The notes under the pieces: model-generated
Databases searched by the model: none
What the model was told of the DNA's origin: nothing
Seen by the model: the letters and a program-made list of their open reading frames with translations, nothing else
Origin: Lepas anatifera
Taxonomy: Eukaryota > Arthropoda > Thecostraca > Lepadidae
NCBI GenBank assembly: GCA_034440635.1
Contig: JAOTON010001930.1
Coordinates: forward strand, 369,501 to 433,500
Direction: 5' to 3'
DNA length: 64,000 bases
Made by a program: the position numbers and the translations under genes
Shown here: positions 55,990 to 64,000 of the stretch, piece after piece
Position numbering within the stretch: position 1 is the first letter of the stretch
Layout: every line of letters begins with the position of its first letter

Positions 55990-56226
55990 TTACTTGTTTG
56001 CTTTCTCCCCACTGTTCTGATCTGCCCGCTGTTTGATCCATCCTTCAAAACGACCTCCTTGACCAAAACCGCTGTTCCTGAACTTGCAGGGCAGCCCAGA
56101 ATGCTTGATTCGCTGATGCTCCTTAAAAAAACGTTTTTCGCCAAAATACCCACATCCCTCAAATCCACATTTCAACTTAAGCTTGACACGGGACGGTGGA
56201 AGGGGCTTCAGCTTAATCGGAGCCAT
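55990..56226 (-). CDS. C2H2-type zinc-finger exon carried by the outer hAT copy
   Basis: Minus-strand frame from ATG 56226 (MAPIKLKPLPPSRVKL), then CGFEGCGYFGEKRFFKEHQR leading to IKHSGL: a Cys-x4-Cys ... His-x4-His arrangement, followed by CKFRNSGFGQGGRFEG. A donor-like sequence (ACAA|GTAAGC, near 55995) lies just before the stop, so this may be a first coding exon. The inner copy has an almost identical exon (58188-57952), with one LysLeu repeat fewer and a 2-base insertion after RADQNS. Whether it is part of the transposase (hAT transposases usually carry a BED finger) or a captured host finger cannot be told here. Confidence 0.5.
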   Translation of the reverse strand: MAPIKLKPLPPSRVKLKLKCGFEGCGYFGEKRFFKEHQRIKHSGLPCKFRNSGFGQGGRFEGWIKQRADQNSGEKANK

Positions 56227-56383
56227 TTATCAGCCCTTCAACTATGGACGATGAAATCCAGGCTCAACCAGTTTACTCAAGATGTATACCAAAGTAATGC
56301 AAGAGAAACATAATCAAAAACACAACCTTGCAACGTATTGCCTCCACCACACCACGGGATTCTAGGGCCTTGGCCTCCGCCAT

Positions 56384-58982
56384 CAGAGCTGCAAAAATCT
56401 CAAATCTGTCGGGCACTTTCGAAAAAACCTCCAAATCTGTCGGGTGGTTAGGATAGGACTATTAAAATTGTCTAAAACCCATTCAATTGGTAAAATGTTA
56501 ATACTCTTTTTCCACATTCTTAATAGAAAATACTAAAATTAGCATAAAAAACTTCAAGTTTGCCACCAATGGATATCATTATCCTTATTTTTGTGCTCTG
56601 ATCCTTATATGTGTGATATCCTTATTTTTCGTGCTCTGAAGTCGCCTATGGAAAATCTAAGTGGAATGACACAAGTCTATTAATATTCAAAACTCTAGAA
56701 CTGAGACTGTTCTTCGGGTTTTCAATTATCAGACACGCTCAGGAAATTAAGGTTATCGGCAGAAACCTATAACAAATTGAATACCGAACCACCAATTCCC
56801 ATTTTCTGGAGTCACCATTGGTAAAGGAAATTTATTATTGGATGTAATGTGAGATTTGTGGACGTACAGCATACAAATAGTGTGTGTCAAAGTCAGCTCG
56901 ACTGGGTCTTGAATAAGACCCAGTCTTGAATTCAGATGATTTAGGTCACAGGTGGAAATATACAATAACATGAAAAGCAGCCCCCTTTTTCAGTCCTCTG
57001 CAGCTGCCATTGACAAAAAATGCTGCACTAGAATGAGAATAAGTGATATTTTGTTATTATGTTACATAGTCCAGCCCAGAATACTTAAAAAGTATAGTTT
57101 GCAATGGAAGAAAGCTGACCTGGTTCCCATACCATGCGGTTACTTATGCCAGCTTCTGCAGATTTTCATGATTTCAGTTTTTTGGAGGTGGGAGGGGGTA
57201 ATTTGGAAGGAATCCCCAAAATTTATATATGGATTTTGCTCTGATGGCCAGACAAACAAGATTGGAGGGCTACTTTTTTGATATTCGAAAGTGTTTTTAA
57301 GGATCATGGCTACTTGTATTTGAATACAAACATGTAATATTAGCTTTCCATGACTTTAAATGCATGTTTACATGAAAAATCCTAAATTTTGAAGCTGTTG
57401 GCTATCTCAAAGTTTTTCATGCATTGCCGTGCTCATTTCCATGAGGGTACGTGGTTTAGGATCTGAAGTTCATGAGGCTAATAAATAACCTTAAGTCAGT
57501 TAGATAGTAAATGTCAAATAAATATCATGTTTCCAAGGAAGTTAAGAGTAAAAGGAATGAGTAAAGGTTGCACTAGGCTGTGTTTTTGTTATATCTTTGT
57601 CCCCTTGACATAGATCATAGGCATATTTAGGTAAGTGAATAAAATGAAATAGGAGAAATAGTTTGGTACTTAAAACTCAAATTAATGTGGAAAGGTGAAG
57701 AGTTTTGTTTCTTTGGCATCTACAAATCCACTGATGAAGGTATGCAACTTTTGTGGTTAATTCTGGACAAACAGGCATTGGATTTAAAAGAAGATGGAAG
57801 GGAAAATCAAATGTTTTAGTCTAATTTGACCAGTCTGCTGGTAAAATTCATTTTTCCCTTATTAATATCATTTAAAATTATTGATCAACAGTGAGCATAA
57901 CATACTGTGTGGAAATAAATGTAAGCTGCCGAAATTACAACGAACACCACATCACTTACTTCTTTGTTTTCTCCCCACACTGTTCTGATCTGCCCGCTGT
58001 TTGATCAATGCTTCAAAACGACCTCCTTGGCCAAAACCACTGTTCCTGAACTTGCAGGGCAGCCCAGAATGCTTGATTCGCTGATGCTCCTTAAAAAAAC
58101 GTTTCTCGCCAAAATACCCACATCCCTCAAATCCACATTTAAGCTTGACACGGGACGGTGGAAGGGGCTTCAGCTTAATCGGAGGCATTTATCAGCCCTT
58201 CAACTATGGACGATGAAATCCAGGCTCAACCAGTTTACTCAAGATGTATACCAAAGTAATGCAAGAGAAAAATAATCAAAAACACAACCTTGCAACGCAT
58301 TGCCTCCACCACACCACGGGATTATAGGGCCTTGGCCTCCGCCATATCCACAAGGCAACACACCAAACCGCAGGGCTGCTTTTCTTCAAACCAAAGATAC
58401 CTTTTACACCGGCTTTGCCGCAAGGGGGCTGTTCAAACAGCGCCCTTGCGGCAGCGTTGAGCGTACTTCAAAACGAAGGAAGCGAAGGAAAAAACTGTTT
58501 TGCCTGTCGCCTTTACCTTTACGGCGGCCTGTCGGGCCAAGCTGTCGCGTGCTATGGAATACAAATCGGGCCCGACAGGCCGGTGAAGGAATTTTTCCAG
58601 CAGAGGATTTTCTGGGTGACGTTTAAAAGGCCCTCTGTGCATAAGGCCCTCTATTCAAAGGTTCCTCGATTCATAAGTCCCTCGAAAAGACCCTCTGTGC
58701 ATAAGGCCCTCTATTCAAAGGTCCCTCGATTCATAAGTCCCTCGATTTTCCATCGGTTCTTGCCGCACACTGGCTTGATATGGGAGAGGTGCAAATTCAT
58801 GAAAAACTTGTTGAGTGAAAGAGGTGACAATTCTAATGTTGAGTTTTTTTAGAACAAAAATATTTTCTGCTTCCTTTCAAGATTTTTTTCTCACAGATTG
58901 TAAGATCTGTCGCAAGACCATACCGTGCCCTAAAATCTGTCGGGCACTTTATGACCCGAGAGCCCGACTTTTTGCAGCTCTG
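56384..58982. mobile_element. hAT-like element, inner copy nested in its own family
   Basis: Perfect 8-bp target duplication TCCGCCAT (56376-56383 and 58983-58990) and terminal repeats CAGAGCTGCAAAAA on both ends. 2,599 bp, collinear with the outer copy. It inserted at the sequence CCTCCGCCAT, which is still intact inside the inner copy itself at about 58336-58345. A 60-bp local tandem duplication (58625-58745) is specific to it. Confidence 0.93.
57952..58188 (-). CDS. C2H2-type zinc-finger exon carried by the inner hAT copy
   Basis: Counterpart of 56226-55990. MPPIKLKPLPPSRVKLK leads to the same CGFEGCGYFGEKRFFKEHQR finger and tail. A good donor (AGAA|GTAAGTGAT) lies near 57955. All Cys and His positions are conserved between the copies although neighbouring non-coding sequence has several substitutions and indels, hinting at constraint before duplication. 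Confidence 0.5.
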   Translation of the reverse strand: MPPIKLKPLPPSRVKLKCGFEGCGYFGEKRFFKEHQRIKHSGLPCKFRNSGFGQGGRFEALIKQRADQNSVGRKQRSK

Positions 58983-60016
58983 TCCGCCATATCCACAACG
59001 CAACACACCAAACCGCAGGGCTGCTTTTCAAACCAAAGATACCTTTTACACCGGCTTTGCCGCAATGCCGCTGTTCAAACAGCGCCCTTGCGGCAGCGTT
59101 GAGCGTACTTCCAAACGAAGGAAACGAAGGAAAAAAACTGTTTTGCCTGTCTAAAGGCCTTTACGGCGGCCTGTCGGGCCAAGCTGTCGCGTGCTATGGA
59201 ATACAAATCGGGCCCGACAGGCCGGTGAAGGAATTTTTCCAGCAGAGGATTTTCTGGGTGACGTTTAAAAGGCCCTCTGTGCATAAGGCCCTCTATTCAA
59301 AGGTCCCTCGATTCATAAGTCCCTCCATTTTCCATCGGTTCTTGCCGCACACTGGCTTGATATGGGAGAGGTGCAAATTCATGAAAAACTTGTTGAGTGA
59401 AAGAGGTGACAATTCTAAGATTGAGTTTTTTTAGAACAAAAAATATTTTCTGTTTCCTTTCAAGATTTTTTCTCACAGATTGTAAGATCTGTCGCAGGAC
59501 CATACCGTGCCCTAAAATCTGTCGGGCACTTTATGACCCGAGAGCCCGACTTTTTGCAGCTCAGTAAATAAGCTTTGTGATGAGTCGGACGTTGTTTTTG
59601 TTCAGGAACACTAGTAATTTCCTTCAGAGCTTTCCTGTCTAAATAATATTCATCAAGATTTTATGTCGTTTGGCATTTCTTCAATGAATCCTTTCAATCA
59701 TCTGATTGTAGGTAGACCTTGTGGAAGTGTAGCGGTCTTGTGGAAAAATAACCTGTCCCCTTTTGTCAGGCCTGTGACTTATGATGGCGACCGCATTATC
59801 GGCTTAGAATATTTTTGTTGTGATGTTAAGATACTGCTTTTGGGTGTTTATCTGCCATACGACACCAGAAAGAACTTTGGCCTATATTTTTATTACCCAG
59901 CAAAACTTAAATCTATTGTGGATGAATTTGATTCCTCCTGTGTCTGTATACTGGGTGATTCCAACGCTGATATTGCGAAGGCATCAGATTTTGTCAAAGA
60001 ACTTAACTTTTGTTAA

Positions 60017-60211
60017 AGAACAAAAACCCCGCCAAAATAAGTTCCACCAAAATCGTCCCATAAAAACCTATAACTTTCCAATGCATTTTTCCAGCTTTTT
60101 CACGCTCTGAAACGCACATCCATATCATAAACATTAAGATCACTTCATTGGTACCGATTTTGCAGCCTGTCAAAGTCAGAGGACAAAAATGACCCGCTGG
60201 GCGTTAATGGG
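60017..60211. other. Unassigned flank
   Basis: Short sequence ending GCGTTAATGGG before the hairpin. Nothing recognised. Confidence 0.3.
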
Positions 60212-60524
60212 TTAAAGGTGCTGGAAACAGGTTTTGTTGTGCTAGGTTGGCTTGCATCATGTTCTGTATGGCCATATGTCTTGGTCTGTATATATTATTA
60301 TCTCAAGTGGCAATATAAATCAAATATTTAAAAACTTTGTGTTGTTTCACCAGGTATCTAAATAAAAATCAATTAATAGATACCTGGTGAAACAACACAA
60401 AGTTTTTAAATATTTGATTTATATTGCCACTTGAGATAATAATATATACAGACCAAGACATATGCCATACAGAACATGATGCAAGCCAACCTAGCACAAC
60501 AAAACCTGTTTTCAGCACCTTTAA
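60212..60524. mobile_element. TTAA-flanked near-perfect hairpin element
   Basis: Arms 60212-60360 and 60377-60524 are almost exact inverses (landmarks GCTAGGTTGGCTTGCATCAT and ATGATGCAAGCCAACCTAGC) around a 16-base AT loop. TTAA lies at both outer ends, as in a piggyBac-type MITE. The few differences include GGCCATATG vs GGCATATG. Confidence 0.9.
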
Positions 60525-60756
60525 TGCCATTTTTCACAACTTCTAAACTTCAAAGCTCCATCTGTAGCCCCATCATTTGTATTCTAGTGGTGGGGGCAGT
60601 AGCAATGTATTTTCTGCCTCACAGACTTGGTTTAATCAGTTTTGGGGGTGACCTTTTCCTCAGATCCGCCCTTAATCTTGATTGAACCCCTTGGATTTAG
60701 CAAATTGAACACCAGTCGTCAAAAACGGCGCCCATTGCTTTCAACAAGAATACAAA
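60525..60756. repeat. Spacer ending in the repeat shared with 42222-42300
   Basis: 60683-60755 carries AACCCCTTGGATTTAGCAAA ... AAAAACGGCGCCCATTGCTT, matching 42222-42300. Confidence 0.5.
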
Positions 60757-62391
60757 ACAAAGTATTGGTGTATTGGTGGCCCGGCATGGATCAGGATACA
60801 GAGAACCAGGTGAAACGGTGTGCTGTGTGCGCAGCTTCAGATAAAAGTGCTTTATCGAGACGGGCTCCAATGCAGCCCGTGCCGTTTCCCACTCAGCCCT
60901 GGTTTAAACTGGGTCTGGATTTTATCGGCCCGATGGAGGGAGGGAAACCCGGCCAAAGGTTTGCCATTGTAGCTGTTGATTACCATTCCAAATGGATTGA
61001 GGTAGGATTCTGTCAGCACCCAACTTCGGAAGTGGCAGTGTAATTCATGGAAAAAATGGCAAGTAGAGAAAGCTATCCGGAAGAAATCGTGTCAGACAAT
61101 GGAACTCCGTTTACCTCCAACCGTTTCAAGCAATATATGACGAATGTTGGTATTAAACATATCAAGGTGACTCCGTACCACCCACAGGCTTCCGGACAGG
61201 TGGAGCGTGCTAACAAAGTAATATAATCGGCACTCCAAGCAGCTGACCTGGAAAAAAACTGACAGGACCACCTATCTGCAGATGTTTTGCAGCAGTACCG
61301 TTGCACGGTACACGCGACTGCCGGACGCAGTCCCGCTGAGCTCCTTCATGGCCGCCCGATGCGGACAAAACTTCATGCCGCGGCGGAGCAGTACCAGCAG
61401 ACCCATGGAAGTAAGGGAGGGCTGCTGACCAGGCAGGAAGGTAAGCAGAAGCAGTACAAGGACAACTATGACCGTGCTCACAGTGTAAAAAACCAACACT
61501 TTCAAACGGGAGAGTGGGTGAGACAGAGATTTGCACCGCTGCAGCGTAAAGGAAGGCCTCGATTTTCACGCCCAGAGAGAATTGTTAAGTCCACTGGAGC
61601 AGAAGGCTTTGTATTGTCTGACGGGAGGAGAGTCCATGCTGAAAGACTGATGCGAAGCGTACCTAACGAGAATAACTGCGCCTCTCAGATATTCCCTGCT
61701 TCGGTGCCGAGCTGGTCCGGCGGTGGTGAATCTCCACGGCCTGCCTGTCTGCGTCCCGACGTTGATGTCGCCACTGCTTGCCCACTTGACTGGCTGGAGG
61801 GCGTCATCACAGACCTGCCGGAGGCCGGTGGCGACACGGGTCAGCGCGACAGCAGCGCCACTGCGGTCCAGCACGACAGCGCCGGCGCAGACCGGATGGA
61901 GGCCGGTGGCGACGCAGCTCGATGCGACGGCGGCGACGCTACGGGCTGGCGCAACGACCATGCCGACCCAGACCGGCTGGAGGCCGGTGCCGGCACGAGC
62001 CGTCGCGAAGGTGGTGACACGGGTCATCGTGACGACGGTGCCGTTACGGACCAACGGGAGGCCGACAGCGGAGCGGCTCGATGCGGCGGCGACGACGCTA
62101 CGGGGTGGCGCGACGACGGTGCTGACCCAGACCGGTGGGGGGCCGGCGCAGCGCTCTGCGAGCAAATGCCACTTGTGGACCTGGAGGCGCGGGTAACGAC
62201 TTAGGAGCTGATGTTATTGTAGAACATGATGCAGATAGCGGTGAAACAGTGCTACCATCTAGTGTTAGCCCCGGTGTCTCACTACTGCCATCTGAACATG
62301 ATTAAGGGTTTTGTGCTCAAGGAACCGTAACGCGAAGTGGGCGGACAGTCAAACCGCCTGAACGTTATGAGGGGGTGAGTGTGGCATCGTC
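60757..62391 (+). pseudogene. Ty3/Gypsy retrotransposon integrase region
   Basis: 3' end of a Gypsy-type pol gene, which inserts the DNA copy of the element. Order: zinc-binding tail (YWWPGMDQDTENQVKRCAVC), catalytic core with the first Asp in LGLDFIGPMEGG, the second in IVSDNGTPFTS and the Glu in HPQASGQVERAN, then the LLHGRPMRTKLH and GEWVRQRFAPL stretches. Three in-frame stops (61041 TAA, 61224 TAA, 61260 TGA) but no frameshift up to 62204. A repetitive Gly/Asp/Arg-rich tail (61810-62170) follows. Past the TAG at 62202 a shifted frame reads TRSGRTVKPPERYEG, a common Gypsy C-terminal motif, near 62330-62375. No protease, RT or LTR is recognisable: the copy is truncated. Confidence 0.88.
61810..62170 (+). 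repeat. Coding minisatellite in the Gypsy tail
   Basis: About six degenerate units of 50-60 bases; each encodes a variant of (A)DRxEAGxxxxxxRxGGDxxxxR. Confidence 0.75.
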
Positions 62392-63270
62392 AGATCATGT
62401 CCCCCGTGCCGGGGTGCGCGCGTACGTGCACCGGCTGGCCGCAGCCGGTGCGCAGATATGTGAAAGGGCTTCGGTCGGAATTCAGAGGGTCACGCGGAGT
62501 CAGCCGCGGGGCAGCGGGGCACCCTGGTTTTGAGGCTGGTGAGGTGTGGAAGCTAATACACCGATGTGACAGTAACCATTTTCTTATTTGAAACATAGCT
62601 TACTAAGTAAAACAGCTTATCAAAATGTTACATTGGTAACTATTTAGAAGAATAAAAATTATTGGAATGAGAAATGTTGTTCTTAAGCAAAAAAATTGAA
62701 TTAGTTTAAAATTAGTTCTCCAGAGTCGATTCAAAATATGATACCACTATGTGAAAAAGCACAGAAAACATTATAATTAACAATACAAGTCGTAGGTATT
62801 TCCTATAATCATGCCAAGTAAGCTGGATGTATGACTGGTATGTGCCGTTGGCGAGTTTTGACCCCTCTTCCCTCCCCCCGTATCTCATTTCGCAAGATAC
62901 CTGTAATTCACTTATCTCCTGGGAGATGATATCTCATGGGTGACGATGCACTTATTCCCGGGAGAGCTAGAGAACACTTACGGGTGGCGTTTATCGTAAC
63001 GAGATGAAGAGAATGTATTCGGAACATTATTAGATAAGGTCAATATTGAGGTCACTAGAGATCAGAGAAGGTTCCATAGCTTTACCATGCGGCAGTGCAG
63101 GTTTACCCCAATAGGGATGCTTACCGAGCAAAGCTATAAAATAGATACAATTTGTATGCATCTTTGGATTTGTCTCATCATGACAAATCGATTGTATTCA
63201 GTATATTTAGAAAACGATCCACATTTTGAGGAAACAATGAGGTGGCTTTTCACGTTTCCAAGTCAGTAAA
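62392..63270. other. Unassigned AT-rich sequence
   Basis: No gene or transposon end recognised. Confidence 0.3.
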
Positions 63271-63735
63271 TTGGTTCACCTAACTGAAGTCCGACAGAAT
63301 AACAGTTATGCAATCAAGAAAAGGTATGAGGTACCATGCAGGACTTCACGTGCATCAGCGGTCACTACCATCATTATAGCTGGCACCAGGAGACCACCAA
63401 ACTTAGAAACAACACACAAGAGGTGCCCACACCGAACTGTCAGAACCTGGAACGCACTGCCTGCCACTGCACGGCACACCAAAAACAGCCAAATATTTAA
63501 ACAGAAAACAAAGAAACTCATCCTACCCTAAATAATGATCTCTGTTACTGTGCATCCATTATACGTAATATCCATGATTTTCATATAATGATTTCAATAG
63601 TCTGTAAACCATAATTAGCACAATCGATGTTAAACCATGACCAATCTCACTGAGATAAGTGTAAACCGGGCATCTAATGGCCACGACAACGTGGGTATCT
63701 CTGAGAACGCAAAATAAAGCATGTATGTATGTACC
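63271..63735 (+). mobile_element. LINE 3' end fragment
   Basis: Open frame to 63531 ending HRTVRTWNALPATARHTKNS plus QIFKQKTKKL, the typical C terminus of CR1/Jockey-type ORF2 proteins (compare TWNNVITSKIRRL in the LINE at 10608). It is followed by a 3' UTR and a (GTAT)n tail, AAATAAAGCATGTATGTATG, near 63712-63732. Confidence 0.65.
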
Positions 63736-64000
63736 TATGTAGACCAAGAGACATTTCCTACTCAGAATCAGGAGTTATGTCTATTGCCGGCAGGGGCGTC
63801 GCCAACGGGGGGCCAGGGAGCGCCCAGCACCCCACTTTTTGGCCAAAAATTTCCTGATCTCGGTCAAAATTGGAGAAAACCAAACATTCGTATAACCAGC
63901 CGCTGCAGAAGGCAACGAGGAGCCCAAAATCGAACAGTATTTGGTCTTAACGTGGAAATATTTTGGTCAGCGTCAGTTTGAAGTTTGGCTGCCCCCCCCA
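63736..64000. mobile_element. Fragment with hAT-like CAGGGGCGTCGCC end
   Basis: GGCAGGGGCGTCGCCAACGG at about 63790 resembles a hAT MITE terminus; the element would continue beyond the window. Confidence 0.35.

Larger units (their letters stand above)
52655..59564. mobile_element. hAT-like element, outer copy
   Basis: 8-bp target duplication TAAATAAG at 52647-52654 and 59565-59572. Left end CAGAGCTGCAAAATATC; right end, inverted, CTGAGCTGCAAAAAGTC. Subterminal repeats of AAATCTGTCGGGCACTTT lie near both ends. It contains a 1.76-kb foreign insertion (53002-54760) and a complete second copy of the same family (56384-58982). Without these it would be about 2.55 kb. Confidence 0.88.
52583..60016 (+). 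pseudogene. LINE endonuclease domain split by a 6.9-kb hAT insertion
   Basis: The start of an ORF2 endonuclease (VITYNCQSAKRNFGGI, about 52598-52646) runs into a hAT-like element at 52655. On the far side, from 59565, the endonuclease resumes (LCDESDVVFVQEH, then after a stop NPFNHLIVGRPCGSVAVLWK, LLLGVYLPYDTRKNFG, VCILGDSNADIAKASDF) and stops at 60016. The GDFN motif reads GDSN. The position 100 bases after ORF1 (50778-52487) and the same LINE style make it the ORF2 of that element. No RT remains: beyond 60016 the LINE is lost. Confidence 0.8.

Noticed and set aside
61566..62165. 199-codon minus frame, Val/Ala/Arg rich
   Set aside because: Antisense of the Gypsy tail minisatellite.

Overview
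This is a eukaryotic, most likely arthropod, genomic window. The support is GT-AG introns, a split cuticle-protein gene with a signal peptide and an RR-1-like chitin-binding motif, THAP zinc-finger exons and a very dense animal-type transposon load. A crustacean or chelicerate fits, but nothing here fixes the species. Nothing prokaryotic was found: no operons, CRISPR arrays or rRNA.

Host genes. (1) A + strand gene of unknown family has two phase-compatible exons (1144-1259 and 16269-16573) about 15 kb apart; the intron between them is packed with transposons. (2) A - strand THAP-domain gene has exons at 14951-14661 and 14247-14153, with one frameshift. A second lone THAP exon lies at 18057-17874. 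(3) A complete three-exon cuticle protein gene (30582-35964, +) has a TATA box at 30531 and a poly(A) signal at 36396. Its second intron is 4.7 kb and carries MITEs and a thrice-repeated block.

Transposons, left to right. 2266-5209: a decayed ISL2EU/IS4EU-type pair, a YqaJ-family exonuclease and a DDE_Tnp_4 transposase, convergent. 5675-6872: the first of a family of piggyBac-like, TTAA-flanked nonautonomous elements dense in AGGTCA/TGACCT half-sites. Further members or fragments lie at 18508-19587, 24977-25820, 27005-27440, 29102-30104, 36687-37075 and 37638-41320. 10520-13600: a CR1/L2-like LINE (-). 18280-21927 and 22803-26161: copies of an unclassified terminal-repeat element rich in the palindrome TATCCGGATA. 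One copy forms a giant fold-back; the other holds a mariner (23746-24745) and a piggyBac MITE. 27570-28985: a Jockey-like LINE fragment (-). 36600-41430: an inverted duplication enclosing a MITE that itself holds a piggyBac transposase element (37814-40662). 42590-49540: a long I-group LINE with zinc-knuckle ORF1 and EN-RT-RNase H ORF2. 50778-60016: another LINE whose ORF1 and endonuclease are split by a retroposed 703-bp element and by a 6.9-kb hAT-like element (52655-59564) that contains a second copy of itself (56384-58982). 60212-60524: an almost perfect TTAA-flanked hairpin. 60757-62391: a Ty3/Gypsy integrase remnant.

Many insertions can be proved inside the window, because a paralogous copy keeps the empty site or because target-site duplications are intact. 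The region reads as layered transposon nests around a few host genes. Coding remnants are mostly frameshifted; only the cuticle gene looks fully intact.
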